This document shows positions 36,059 through 47,849 of a stretch of DNA of 64,000 nucleotides, piece by piece. Below the pieces are notes generated by a model, which had not been told where the DNA came from, searched no databases, and saw only the letters and a program-made list of their open reading frames with translations. This DNA is from Hyposmocoma kahamanoa (lineage: Eukaryota; Arthropoda; Insecta; Lepidoptera; Cosmopterigidae). Made by a program: the position numbers and the translations under genes. The stretch lies in contig NW_020653200.1 of NCBI RefSeq assembly GCF_003589595.1, positions 1,434,665 to 1,498,664 of the forward strand, written 5' to 3'. How positions within the stretch are numbered: the first letter of the stretch is position 1; every line of letters begins with the position of its first letter.

Positions 36059-36335
36059 CAACTGCCTCTGTGGCTGAAAGGTTACCATGCTGGACTGCCA
36101 CACAGAGGTCTCGGGTTCGATTCCCGTGAAGTTTCTATTTATTGTATGTAAATTCAACTGCCTCTGTGGCTAAAAGGTAATGCTGGACTGCCACACAGAG
36201 GTCTCGGGTTCGATCCCCAGATCGGGACAAATATTTATATGTCCTACATTTATTTCTCTCGTGAGTTTGTGTCTATGTGTGTGTTCATGACACCCGCGAC
36301 ACAGGGTTTTCCTAGTGCGGGGCTATGAGTGTTAA
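36059..36335 (+). mobile_element. SINE S1 with a duplicated head
   Basis: The tRNA-like head ('actgcctctgtggctgaaag' ... 'gggttcgattccc') occurs twice in a row (36059-36126 and 36154-36217). Between them the 28-base flank 'gtgaagtttctatttattgt...' is also repeated, matching the sequence just before the first head (36029-36058). Only the second head is followed by the S1 body 'atttctctcgtgagtttgtg' and 'gacacagggttttcctagtg'. This is a local tandem duplication of flank plus head, or unequal exchange. Confidence 0.75.
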
Positions 36336-36533
36336 AAAAATCTACTTAAAGTCAAACGGGCCCTTAGGAAAACTGGTTACCACGGCTCATAAATGTTGTT
36401 TATATCACGCACATTTGATTTGACTCTTCTACTTGCGATTGCTCTCCTTCTCCTTTAAATTTTCGAATAAAAAGCAGAAATAGTTAAGCCTGTAGTATTT
36501 ACTACCATATAAAAAAAACTACCATGGTTAATA

Positions 36534-37819
36534 ATAGGGGTTAAAGTATGAAATTGCCGATTTGTACTGAAAATCTAAATTGTTTATTTTTTAAATATTT
36601 AACAAATTTATTTAATCAAAATAGTTGCCATTATTATCTATACATTGCTGCCATCTAATGGGAAGGTTATTAATGCCTTTGCGATAGAACTCCGACGATC
36701 TAGACTGCACAAACTGTGTGAAAGCATTTTGTACTGCCTCCTGGGAAGAAAACTTCTTGTCACGTAGATAATTGTCCAAATCACGAAAAAAATGGTAGTC
36801 CGTTGGAGCAAGGTCTGGTGAATACGGAGGATGACGAATGGTTTCTAACTGCAGTTCCTGAAGGGTCAAAATGGTTTCTCGTGCTGTGTGAGGTCTCGCG
36901 TTGTCGTGGAGCAATAATGGTGAAGATCGATTCATGAGTCGAGGCTGTTTTACTGCTAGTTTTGTCAACATGGTTCGGAGTTCGGCACAATAGACATCTG
37001 CCGTTATTGCTTGACCAGATCGGAGAAAACTATAGTGAATAACACCATGCTGAGACCACCAAACAGTTACCATTACCTTTTTATTGGTAAGTTTTGCTTT
37101 AGGACACTGTTGTGGCATTTGACCTGGGGTCAGCCATTGCATTTTTCTTTTCCGGTTATCATAAAGAATCCACTTTTCATCACATGTTACAATTCGATCC
37201 AATATTCCTTCATTTCTGTACCGGTTCAACAAGGCAACACAAGTTTCAACACGCGTTTCTTTCTGCAGATCAGTCAAATCATGAGACACCCATTTTTCGT
37301 ATTTTTTATTTTATTGATTTGACGCAAGTGAGTCAATATTGTGGGTAAGGTAACGTTAAACCATGCCGCTAATTCCTGGGTAGTTTGACTAGGATCGGCT
37401 TCCACTATCTCTCTTAATTCATCGTTATTCACCTGTGTGGGCGGTCTTCCTCGTGACTCGTTCTTTAAGTCGAAATTTCCATCACGAAAGCGTTTAAACC
37501 AAAATCGCACGGTGCGTTCATTAGTAGATCCCTCTCCAAACGCAGCATTGATATTGCGGGCTGTTTCTGCCGCGTTAGTTCCGCGTCGGAACTCGTTTTC
37601 AATTCAAATCACTCGAATTTTCGCAGTATCCATCTTTCTCGTCTAAATTGAATAACAAAAACAATTGAAAGTCGATATTCAAATGTTTCAAATTTAAAAA
37701 AAAAAATCACAGAAACCATTTGAAAAAAGTTTCATTCGAAAACCTCAAACCATGAAGATTCTATGAAAATTCAAAGAACCTATTGCAATAAAACGGCAAT
37801 TTCATACTTTAACCCCTAA
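36534..37819 (-). mobile_element. Mariner transposon, cecropia (Hsmar1-like) type, 1286 bp, inactive
   Basis: Terminal inverted repeats share AGGGGTTAAAGTATGAAATT plus GCCG (one mismatch at the outermost base), with TA on both sides (36532-36533, 37820-37821). The length, 1286 bp, is that of a full mariner. The transposase reads on the minus strand and is broken (see below). It sits in the first visible intron of the CFAP70-like gene, in opposite orientation. Confidence 0.92.
36612..37633 (-). pseudogene. Mariner DD34D transposase with one stop and one frameshift
   Basis: The start is MDTAKIRVI at 37633; codon 10 is TGA, a premature stop. The frame then runs through the helix-turn-helix region (NERTVRFWFKRFRDGNFDLK, GRPP AT-hook-like motif) to about 37290, where a one-base loss in an A-run shifts the frame. 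It continues through VSHDLTDLQ to the stop at 36612. The catalytic residues are all present: D in TCDEKW, D in LLHDNARPH, D in APTDYHFF, the last two 34 apart. The end GINNLPIRWQQCIDNNGNYFD-like tail is close to cecropia-subfamily mariners including Hsmar1. Two lesions explain inactivity; otherwise full length at about 340 codons. Confidence 0.92.
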
Positions 37820-38039
37820 TATTAAAACAGTAAATAATTATATACCATCGTAACTTGATCTCATACCCAGGAATTCTTTGTATACTATTATGACGAAATA
37901 AACTACAACAGTAACCTATTAATGAGCACTTTCTCTTTCGTAAGATGTATTATTTATGGATCTGTTGACATTTTTTTGGCAAACCGAAGAGACCCAATTT
38001 AAAACAAATTCGTCACTAAATTGGTTCAATCATCAGTGT

Positions 38040-38655
38040 TTACGTTGCCTTAGGCTAAAAAAATTTGATCTATTATAAAAGTGCTTATAAAGGATTTCTT
38101 CATTTTTGGGCCCATTTGTCTACCGTGGTAAAACTTACGCCTAAAAGTTTTCTAGAATCGTATACTTTTACGTATATTATTTGAAATCTTGTTAATTTTA
38201 ATAGAAATTGCTGAAAAACGTATTTTAAATCATGAATATAAGAGATGTCGTGATTTGACAAAACCGCCACTAAAGTTGAATTATTAATTTGACATTTTAC
38301 CTAAAATTGTATTGGAAGTATAGTCTGTCTTTTTTGAAGATGTAAATTTAGTAGCAGTAGAGCTCCTTGTGACAGAGTTCGTCCAGGGTAGTACTGCCAC
38401 TTTACCTATTTCTGCCACCAAGCAGTAATGTCAGCAACACAGAGTTCCGGTCTTGAAGGGTAAGGGTGCTGGTGAAATTATGTGCCTACATGGGACTTGT
38501 CAACTTATGTTTCAGGGTGACGGGCGCAGTGGTAGTGCCCCTCATATCTTTGCAATTTATAGCTCTGAGTGGCACTATAACTGTTATGGACAGGCGTGTA
38601 GCTTACCCTCAGGCGCACGACTTGTTCGTCCCGTCACTACGATATAATAAAAAAA
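38040..38655 (+). repeat. Long R1 copy including a 5' extension
   Basis: The R1 core (about 38345-38655) is preceded by roughly 300 bp, for example 'ctattataaaagtgcttata', 'ttaattttaatagaaattgc' and 'aattgtattggaagtatag', that also precedes the R1 core at 47945-48560. R1 is therefore at least about 600 bp in these copies. Non-coding. Confidence 0.75.
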
Positions 38656-39839
38656 AGAGTAAAATAACATTGCGCAAAAGTGTTGCCCGCTGCTATTGAT
38701 TGCAGTCGATAAATATTATTTCGACTATCGACGAAATGTTGGTTACGCTTATATATATAAATAGCCGAACTTGTTTCATCCGAATCATCATCTGCCCATT
38801 ATCCGTCTAACTACCGGACACAGGTTCATTTGAATTGATAATTTCTGAAAATACATACGTACGTACACTAAATTTAGCAGTCTAGGTATAAAAATACAAA
38901 TAGAAGACATATTTTAATTTTAATTTAATATACATAATAAAATCCGCCTGTCGTTATTAATCACCAAAAATTAGTATTTAAAAAAAAAATTATTAGTAGG
39001 CAGTTTAAGTTCCAATACTGATAGACCAACTGTCAAAATAAGAATAAAGAATACAACAACGCAATTAGTAATCATTAGAACGTCGTAACATTCAAGAATT
39101 CAGACATTTTTGGCAAAGTTTTACATACTTTCACAATCTATCGATAAAATTGTCGACAAGAACTATAAGACTATTAAAAATTTTACAAAAACTGACAAAT
39201 GTCATTTTCATCATTTCATGTCCATCTTCAAAAAATACCTAATATAGTAATCAAATAAACCTTTTTTTGATTGTACTATTTAACAAAATATCTTGGACGC
39301 AGCTTGACGTGTCCACAACGGCGATGCCGATGTGGCGTTTTGTTTGTTTTATTAAGTTTTCACTCATTTACTTGGGTAGGCAAAGCTTCTATCAGATAGC
39401 CTTTTCATATTATTAGTATCTTTTCGTGACATTTAAATAGCGTGTAACAGCTTGGGACATAGTATTTTAGCCTACATAGGTATATATTTTATTAATATAA
39501 TGATGAGCTCGTAATGAGTATTTTATAAAAGAATTGATAACCAGGATAAGACGGTTAGATTTACTTTTAAATAATTCCGATAACAGAATACCTACCATTT
39601 GAAGCACAGACATAGACTTCGGGCCCATGTTGTATGGAAGAAAACATTGATCCTTTATTCATTAATTTCACTACAATAAAACCCATTATATTTTAACAAT
39701 CAGTGTAAGTAACAAATGTTGTAACCACTTTCCTTTTAAATTGAGCCACACAATAATATTATGTTGGCATCTTACAAAATTAATAAACAATTTTTGTATC
39801 AAGTGTGGCTTATAAATATAACATTTTGTTCCCATCCAG
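38656..39839. other. Intronic, nothing further recognised
   Basis: AT-rich intron sequence between R1 and exon b; no repeat ends. Confidence 0.45.
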
Positions 39840-39996
39840 GTAACTTTCTTCGATAACGTGATTCTTTCTGGACTAATCAAGCCCATCAGCCCGAAGGACC
39901 AGGAAAAGAAAGTCGTCACTATCGCCAAAGGTGTCATGAGCTATGATCCGTCCGATTACGAAAAGATGTGCCTCTTTGCTAGCGCTCCTTTAGTTG
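39840..39996 (+). CDS. CFAP70-like gene, exon b (157 bp)
   Basis: Acceptor 'tgttcccatccag', donor TTG|gtgggt. Reads VTFFDNVILSGLIKPISPKD, then QEKKVVTIAKGVMSYDPSDY and EKMCLFASAPLV, and ends in phase 1; with AC of the next exon the split codon is Asp. Placement right after exon a in phase 0 and codon use denser in GC than the intron support coding. It would complete the N-terminal C2-like fold. Confidence 0.65.
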
Positions 39997-40499
39997 GTGG
40001 GTATGAGCTTTTACCCACGAAAAGTATTAGTAGCCATTAAATGTAGGTATTTGTAGCAGCAGCGAGTAGATATTTTGCAACTATGTCGATGTTGCATAAC
40101 GTTTACCCAACAGGGGCCGACGGATGCAACAGGAACGCGCGCTTTTGCGGCTGCTTCACGTGTTTTAGATAGCATAAGCGAAGGTTACCTGAAGATACAG
40201 CCACGTGTAACACTGTTTATACACGTGATGAAATTCGAACATTTACATGTTAAAGCGCTATCGCCATAGTTGTCAGTTCGCTGTAAAAACAACTCTATCA
40301 CGTCTCTTGTATTTAATGTCCCTTAAATATACGACTTCAATATCCAAAATTGTAAAAGTATGTAAATATTACTTGAATTTGCTTCTATTGTCGGGAAAGC
40401 ACAATCGACTAACTTGATCTGTTAACAGCGAGAGTAATGGTGTCACGTGGGAGTCACCACACTTATTAACTCGGCTTGAGTCTTCTTTCTTTTTATAAA

Positions 40500-40555
40500 A
40501 TCAACAACAACGACGACGAACAAGTCGTGAGCCTGATGATAAGCTACACTGCAGT
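40500..40555 (-). repeat. R1 fragment
   Basis: 'gaacaagtcgtgagcctgat' and 'gataagctacact' match the reverse R1 3' end. Confidence 0.5.
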
Positions 40556-40669
40556 TGAGTCGGTTAGGAAAGGCTTTATGTCTATGCAATAATAGCGAAA
40601 AAGACTACTGTGTTTCATTTGCGCTGGGACCACTGCGCTGACGCGAACCGCACTACGTCTTTTAAGGTG

Positions 40670-41160
40670 TTTTTCCACCGGCGAGGCAAGACAAGGATTG
40701 AAATTTGTATGGCAAAATTTCAATTATCTCCTAGCGCATTTTTGGTGGAAGTGGCCTGGGTTAACGAGGATGGGTGAGGTGAGAATTGAAATTTTTATTG
40801 ATGTAATATATTTATTGAACGGTATTACTGCCTACACAGAGTATTATACTCTGCAATGGATACACGATATCTCTATCAATCGCAAGATTTTGGGGTACGC
40901 ACAATTTCAGGTTGAAAAAAAAGATGATTTCATCTGATGCTTCTTCCATTAACATATTTAATAATAATAATTTCCAGGGCATGTTACTTCAGCCGCGTGT
41001 TTATCAGTAGATGAACTAAGCAGCACTGAATCTCCACTGACTCCACAACCACAGAGCGAGTTCACGCGAGATATTAATGGCAATTTTTGGTGCAAATAGG
41101 CCGGCGAGATTTCCATTGTTGTCTTGCCTCATTTCGTCTGGCCTCGCCGGTGGAAAACCA
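40670..41160. mobile_element. MITE with GC-rich inverted repeats, nested
   Basis: 'gtttttccaccggcgaggc' at 40670-40688 is mirrored by 'gcctcgccggtggaaaacc' at 41141-41159. A second inner pair, 'gaggcaagac' / 'gtcttgcctc', follows. No coding capacity; target duplication not resolved. Confidence 0.6.
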
Positions 41161-41222
41161 CCTCCACACTCTTATTGCGTCCATGTACGCAAACCTTTTT
41201 CTGACCAGCTCAAGCCAATTAC

Positions 41223-41760
41223 GTGTCGATAAGTGCGGTGGGTCTCAGGATGAATTTGGACAAAACGAAAGTTATGTTCAACGCACATGTGACCCCAGGA
41301 CTCATAACCGTAAATGGGGCTACTCTTGAGGCTGTGCGTAATCTCGTCTACCTAAGGCAAAATATCCAAGTCGGCAAGCTAACTTTGAGAAGGAAGCCAA
41401 CAGAAGAATTCGTTTGGGCTGGGCGGCATTCATAAAGCTTAGCCACATCTTTGAGTCGGCAATCCACGAATCTAAAAATAAAAGTACTCACGTTTCCGTA
41501 AGAGATAGCCGGTAGAACTCATTGGTATCCAACCAAGACGTGGACATTATAACAACAAGCCACGTACATAAATTTAAAGTCAAGATGGAGGAGCTATGCT
41601 TGGTGTTTCTCTGACGGACCGAATTCCTAATGACGTCACAGAACTAAAATGACCAACATAGCTTGTGCAATCAGTAAGCTTAAATGGCAGCGGGCCGGAC
41701 ATGCCTGCAAAAGGGCTGATGGCCAATGGCGCAGACTTGTTCTAGATCTTTTATATAATT
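41223..41760 (+). pseudogene. Decayed RTE-like reverse transcriptase fragment
   Basis: The first frame carries VGLRMNLDKTKVMFNAHVTP and the NGATLEAVRNLVYLRQNIQV block; after several breaks, pieces such as HKFKV, LGVSLTD, ISKLKWQRAGHACKRADG and QWRR follow to about 41745. These are consecutive blocks of the RTE-type polymerase after its catalytic core. Multiple frame breaks make it a relic. Confidence 0.65.
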
Positions 41761-43229
41761 ATTATTATGTCATCCAATAATCATTTTCAGTTACAATCGC
41801 TCCTCAGAGGGCTATCGAATCGAGAAGTCACTTATCACACAGTGCGGACACTGCCATGTCCTCCCAGATCTTGTCAACGAACTCCCTTTGGCATAAATCG
41901 TCTACGATAACGTCAACTGACATCTGTTGCTGCTTTGTGGACATCCTTCCATTATTTATTGGTAATATAATATTTATACATGGACGGTACCTTGAGTCAC
42001 GGGACAAATTTTAAAATGAGACGCGGTTTCAGAGGCGTCCTCCTACTGAAGATTCGCTATTTTCGTGAGTACAATTACTCGGAAGTCCCGTGATCCAAGA
42101 AACATCTTGTCCTGTAGAAACAACTATAGCTGCATATATCTTGAGACCAATCTGATAGTTTAAGGAGTGCGTCAGGCATGCATTCGATCCGTATCATGAA
42201 AATATAGGTGTTTTGTCGGTTTAATTTCCAGCTGAGTCAATAAACTTTTTAAAAGGCTTGGAATGCAGTATTACTTGTTTTAAAAATGATAAACTACAAT
42301 GTTATATCTATCTACAATATTTACAGTACTTTCCCTCCGTGTCCCAAAGCCGTGAGACGGCCTGTAGGTGATTCAGTCAATGTCTAGGTTAAGGGAAACA
42401 TCCATTTAAAGTTATATTTATGGAGAATGCTTTGGATGTCCGTGGATTCTATATTTTCCTGCATTATATTGTTGTTTCAATTAGAGCAATTGACAAAGTA
42501 TTTATATTTGAATTTCTTCTTAGTAAAATAATGAAGCAACATGTTGACTTAGTAGAGTAGAAATTCCCTAAATAAAGTGCGTATAATATTACCAAATAAC
42601 TTTTTTCTTTTTCTTTTTAGATTTTCAGATTATAGTTGAGTAAATCGTGAGGGTATTTTACTTTGATATCCATTATTATATACAGATGAATGGACCAAAC
42701 GCAAATCATACCGTAATAATATCTTATACCGTTTCTATAATAGTAGTTTTAATAAACCGGAAAACATCACACGTAGTTTTAGGTTAGCTAATAGAGCTCA
42801 AGAAGTGTTAACTTAAAAGCTTGTTTGATTCCCATATAAAAAAAAATCTAATCAACAAACAAATTCCGTTGATTTACGAGCAGAAATGTAGTTTTCGTGT
42901 GAACAACAGTTTGCCAGAATTTAAAATAAATCGTTGTTTGAACTGAAAGATACGTAACTATAATCTGTAAGCAGCCTAAAGCTTACACTTAATAAATCTA
43001 TTTCATGCCAATCGCCATTTTTCCAGAGCAACGAAAAATGTTGTTTTCAACCTCATGTTTAAGAAATAAGAATATCCGAATTCATTACAGGCCACTAATA
43101 GTTACTACCCGACTCTTTCCAAAATATTGAAAAGGGTCTAAATTGAAAACGCAGTGAAAAAAAACATAAAATTTTATACCAGTCTCAATTTGGATTTCGA
43201 AAAGTTTATACTCCAACAGTTCTTTGTCA
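41761..43229. other. Intronic, nothing recognised
   Basis: No exon or element end was identified. A weak inverted pair around 'gagtcacgggac' / 'gtcccgtgatcc' (41993-42098) may be an old MITE. Confidence 0.4.
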
Positions 43230-43237
43230 ATCAGTTC

Positions 43238-43711
43238 CATCGAGTATATAATCAGAAATAGAGACGAAATAAGGGCCATATATTCCTGGTAACACATTAG
43301 CGATATAGCTCTTATAAATATCAACTCTCGTTTGCACTGAAATATAGACAGGCCAACTACTGACCTGTGTGTACGTCTCCGTATATTCCAAAAAATATTC
43401 TGTATTTATTGCAATAAAGATAATATCTCTAACAATACCATGCTGTTCTATTCGGTGGTGCAGGAAAAACAGCAAAACATCTAAGTACAAAACAAACGGA
43501 ATCACATTTCATCGGTAATTAAATATTAAATATGTAATTTTGCAATTGTCGTCCACTATAGCAAAGCTCAAGTTAACTGGTCGATTTGAAGTGAAACAGG
43601 TGACGACACCCGTCAATTGTTACGAACTCGGGCTAGCCAATCGGAGCGCAGTTATAGTTTTCAAACAAATCAAATGACATTTCGTCTCTATTTCTGGTTA
43701 TATACTCGATG
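43238..43711. mobile_element. Complete hAT-like MITE, family M1
   Basis: 474 bp with 33-bp terminal inverted repeats beginning CATCGAGTATATAATCAGAA (one mismatch between ends). The perfect 8-bp target duplication is atcagttc (43230-43237, 43712-43719). Copies at 394-837 and 31950-32062. No transposase is encoded, and the partner element supplying it is not in the window. Confidence 0.92.
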
Positions 43712-43719
43712 ATCAGTTC

Positions 43720-45238
43720 AAAGGAATTTATATTTATATTGTTAACTGGCAACAACGCAAATGAAAAATAAATGTTAGAAGACTAAACGTAACAATATTT
43801 TATTTCTCTAGGAAGCGTTTCATAAACTGTATGATGGTGGCGTTCTGCTTACATTGTAGACTTTCGCTTTCAGACTTCTAGTACCAAACAGGCTTTAAAA
43901 AAAATCCCATAATATGCTACTTTCTCCAGTTTTCAATTTATAAATTTCAGTAATAGACAAGTACATAAGACTTCAATTTACATAGATACCTATTGTTGTT
44001 AAAATTTAACTACTTTAAAATTATTTAATTACTTGAAAATCAAATACAATACACCGAAAGAAACGGAATTACCGAGCACCAGTGACGGATTTCATCACAC
44101 GGTCTTAGGGGGCGTCACAGAGCGCCGCCGCCTGCCGACTCCCGTGTCACCTCCAAAAAAAGCAATAAAATGGCTATTGTTTCCCAAAATGACTTATGTA
44201 GCACCTTTTGCAACCGAATCCGCCGAAGCCGATCAATAACGAAAAATATATTAAGTTATGATCACGCATCTACGACAAGGCGCCAGGGTATTGATTGCAC
44301 CCGGGCGTTACATGAGCTAGCGACGGCACTGCCGATGGTGTCGGATCATGGAAAAATTTCCATTTCGAAAAAATAATATTAAAAAAAATATTTTTATTAA
44401 GGTTATACATACGTAGAAAACTATTTTTCTAATATTTTTCCTTTAATTTTCCACATTTGACGTTGACACCTGTCAAAAGTTGAAGTTACGGAACGAAAAC
44501 GATGGAGCCATTATAAAGGTTTTTTCTCCATTGTAAAATCATTCTAAATCCCGTTTCTCTCTAAGTGACTTTTAGTTAAACAAGTATATTTTATAATTCA
44601 TGCTAAATAAAACTTGTAAAGATATTTCTAAACGTAGAACACAATATGAGCTTTCGAAATTATATTTTTCCAATTTTTAAAATTGTTCAAATATTTCGGG
44701 CAAAAATTTCCACTATTTGAATTTTTTCGTAAAATTACCCAATAATAGATGCCGATAAATATACTCGAAAAACAAATCGCCAGTCGTGCTGTAAAAAGAA
44801 CAAATAGTTTCTCAAGGCAACGGTACTGTCTCTTCTCTGTTCTGTTTCTTTTCTATGTTAACAAACTTGTACCTATATGTCAGCAATAAATCTAAACAAT
44901 TTGCTAACGATACAACTCTTACATAATTAACTGTAAAAACAAAGACTTTTTAACACCGTTATTAACAAAGCTCCAACAGGTGTAATCTGTTGGATGGACA
45001 TTAATGACTCTCGTAAAACTAAACTTATGGCATTTATATCATGTAACTCAAAACCCCCACCAATTAATTCATTACAATGTTGTCCAATATTAAATTTTCC
45101 TGGATTAACAATGCTTAAACACGATAATTGAACGTAACACAGAAGACAGATTATGAAACAATTTTTTTTTGAGCACTTCAAAAATACTTACTGCTTCTAA
45201 ACCCTATCATGATTTCTCTACGTTTCATTCGGTTTTAA
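43720..45238. other. Intronic; GC-richer patch at 44085-44345
   Basis: A 68-codon frame at 44033-44239 and a second overlapping one (44170-44376) lie in the patch. Neither has clean splice borders in a phase that fits the exons on either side, and I recognise no domain. Possibly an old repeat. Confidence 0.35.
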
Positions 45239-45446
45239 GGAGTCACCGCACTCGCAGAATCGGCTTGAGTCGGTCAGATTTTTTGTATTTAAGTACGTAA
45301 TAAAAGTGTAAAAACTACGTTTCGTTTCTTCTAAGAAAGGTGGCGGCAGCTACGCGAAACGAAAACATGTTTTTCGCTCGTGTTGCATATGATACTTTTT
45401 CTGACCGGCTTAATATGATTCCGTGTTGATAAATGTAGTGACTCCC
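45239..45446. mobile_element. Compact MITE, family M4
   Basis: Left 'ggagtcaccgcactcgcaga' plus 'atcggcttgagtcggtcaga'; right 'tctgaccggcttaatatgat' plus 'tagtgactcc'. Inverted repeats of about 45 bp with mismatches; about 208 bp in all. Confidence 0.6.
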
Positions 45447-45449
45447 TTA

Positions 45450-46329
45450 CATTACGAGGCATTTCCGTAGGTTTGGAAAGAGCGTTCAAGGTTCAAAGGA
45501 AGTATGTTCGGACGGAACTCAGGCGCGTAAATTGTTGATAGCTGCAAACCATTGTTCAAAAAGCTAAATATTATTGCCTTTGGGCAGCGCGTATGCATCA
45601 GGCATTTATTTATCAAACAACACACACACTCAACACTCACACTTATATTAACACACGTGGTGAAATCTTCCAAGCGCGAATTTGTGCTAAAATGGATCTT
45701 TTGTAACATCCTCGTTACAATTGTACTATAAATAAAAAAAATCTATGCTTCAACATTATTATTATACAAGTATTTTCAAATAATTTACTAAACGAAATTG
45801 AATTGTTTCAAGGACCAACTTTTATATCACAATTTTATTGACAAAATGACTTTTATAATAAGAAAATATATTTAAAATCTAGAATTATTGGGTACATTAT
45901 GTAATATATTAAAATGAAATATGTCTTGTTCCATGAGGTCTATGTAGGTATGTAATATCTGTGCTCTAGTGAATAAACGCCTGTCGCGCAGTGGGCTAAG
46001 CAAGCACAGAATATATTGACGTAGCAGACATACAGAGTATGTATATCCGAGAATTATAGCGTCACCACGTATGTAAGATTTTGAAACATTGTAAAACCCC
46101 CACTGTCGCTTTGTTTACCTCTGACAAAATTAGCTATAACAACCTCATAATCCGTTATGAATTTGCCAGTTGTGAGTTGTCTATTACCAGTTTATTCGAA
46201 GTTAGTTGAGACCAGGGAATAGTGTCTTCGAGCGTATCTCGTATCTTCGAGAGATAAGTTTAAGGAAATAGACATTCTTACACTATCGTCTTTCTTTATG
46301 AAAAATAATGACGCACATAATAAAACGAG
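45450..46329. other. Intronic, nothing recognised
   Basis: AT-rich without recognisable features. Confidence 0.4.
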
Positions 46330-46760
46330 GAATAATAATCTCAGTACAGAATACTAAAAAAACCGACCTCAAAAGTACGTGGAATTACATATAATTACAA
46401 AGTTTTATTGAAATCGGTTACCGGAAAGTGTGCAAACCCGGATTCATCCCCTAGTTCGCCACTATACGGGACTTGACACAGGAGATAATATAAATCGGTT
46501 CTCACTACTCAAAGTATATTGGGATAGAAAAGCGCCTTGAGTTGGAGAATAGCAAAATCAACCATTAAAATAATTGCTCCTTATAATAAAATTTAGACGC
46601 TATTTATAAAAAAAACATACAGTCGAACTGAGAACCTCCTCCTTTCTTTGAAGTCGGTTAAAAATGAATCTTCATGTGTGAACAGCCACACTTAGAGGTG
46701 GATGATTTTCTTCAAAATTAAATGGGGCCACTGTGGAGGTACCCTCTTTCCAACAAAAAA
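46330..46760 (+). mobile_element. Rearranged RTE-like 3' element
   Basis: Shares 'ccgacctcaaaagtacgtgg', 'tccccctagttcgccactat'-like and 'ggagataatataaatcggtt' words with 24690-25135, but the terminal tail 'gaacctcctcctttctttga' occurs in the middle, before the 'aatcttcatgtgtgaacagc' block which in the other copy precedes it. Confidence 0.6.
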
Positions 46761-46769
46761 AGAATAATC

Positions 46770-47160
46770 AAAATTCATTTAAGGGGCAATGTATACGCTT
46801 CTATAACAAGATTATAAATATACACAAATTGCCATACACGAGGTTTAAAAGTATAGTGAAACAAAAACTTTATACTAAAGGTTATTATACAACTTCTGCG
46901 TACTTGGATGACAAAAGTCCGTGGTAGTAACCCGTTTAGCTCATGAAGGTAGTCTGATCTCTGATGTTTAAAAATAATATATATATATTGTAAATATTGA
47001 ATGTGTACAAACGTTATTTACAAAGAGCAAACCCTAGAGTTTCTTGCTCATTCTTCTCAGAGGAATCTGCCTTATGAATGAGCGGTAGAGTTTAACCAAT
47101 GTGATGATTTCAAGTATAATAATACTTACCTATGAAATAAAGATTATTTTGAATTTGAAT
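46770..47160 (+). mobile_element. 3' end of a LINE (same family as 4690-5060)
   Basis: The frame GQCIRFYNKIINIHKLPYTR then FKSIVKQKLYTKGYYTTSAY and LDDKSPW ends at TAG 46926. A 3' UTR with 'tgctcattcttctcagagga' follows and then a TTTGAAT-type tail at 47149-47161. A 5'-truncated insertion that ends about 95 bp before exon c. Confidence 0.75.
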
Positions 47161-47255
47161 TAGATTTTTTTAGTGGTTCTGCCGCAGTCGTCTACCGACA
47201 TCAACATATATATGCTCTTGTTTTGCGTGGCACTAATTCCGTGATTTTCCTCCAG

Positions 47256-47518
47256 ACACGGACAAGATATGTGTTAAAAAGCGCATGCAACCGATTCGAA
47301 TGCCTCCATTGCTACTTCGCAAGAGCTGGGACAATCTGCCATTGCTGAAAATGGGCATTTCCATAGAAAGACACCCGGAGAACGCAAACCACCACTCTAT
47401 ATTACAACAAGCCAATCACATGAAAATAACTCTTATTGGAGCATATAACCTGTTAACCCCTTACGATAAAGACACTCAGTACACTGCAGCTACGAATTTT
47501 CCTTTATTTAATGAAACT
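47256..47518 (+). CDS. CFAP70-like gene, exon c (263 bp)
   Basis: Acceptor 'gattttcctccag', donor ACT|gtaagt (close to consensus). Two bases complete the split Asp codon, then 87 codons: TDKICVKKRMQPIRMPPLLL, RKSWDNLPLLKMGISIERHP, ... QANHMKITLIGAYNLLTPYD, ... ATNFPLFNET. The block NHMKITLIGAYNL is the clearest match to CFAP70 (LLKVTLEAAYSV-type strand opening the second beta-rich region). Phase 0 at the end. Confidence 0.72.
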
Positions 47519-47849
47519 GTAAGTTTTGTGTTTTTGTTTGTGTGTTTTAATTGTAATTGTAAAGTGGGATCAATTCTGGAACTTGTTTCTTGTGGCCGTA
47601 AGCCGAATAGGCAAGGCTAAGTATCGTGTTTTCAACATTGCGTTTGATATTTTAAATTGTTTGATTTTGGTACCGAAACAAAAATATCTATGCCGAAAGT
47701 CATAGCATAAATTTCGTAATATAGATAGATATCAGTGGATATTTGAATTACGTAAACAAATACAGAAGGTAAGCAGCAACATTAAAGTTGTAACACAAAA
47801 GATTTTCCGGTTAATGCCTACTACTAAGTTGAAGAATCAATATCTAGTT

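Larger units (their letters stand above)
40456..41245. mobile_element. Family M4 MITE ends enclosing a nested element
   Basis: Left end 'gggagtcaccacacttatta' with 'actcggcttgagtc', right end 'tctgaccagctcaagccaat' with 'tacgtgtcgataagtgcggtg'. These mirror the two ends of the compact copy at 45239-45446. Between them lie an R1 fragment and the element at 40670-41160. The exact outer borders, and where the LINE that follows begins, are uncertain. Confidence 0.45.

Noticed and set aside
44033..44376. Exon in the GC-richer patch between exons b and c
   Set aside because: No splice borders in a phase compatible with exons b and c, which already join correctly; no domain.
46733..46770. Start of a protein at 46733
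   Set aside because: The leading residues come from the adjoining RTE-like repeat; only the part from about 46782 is LINE-derived.
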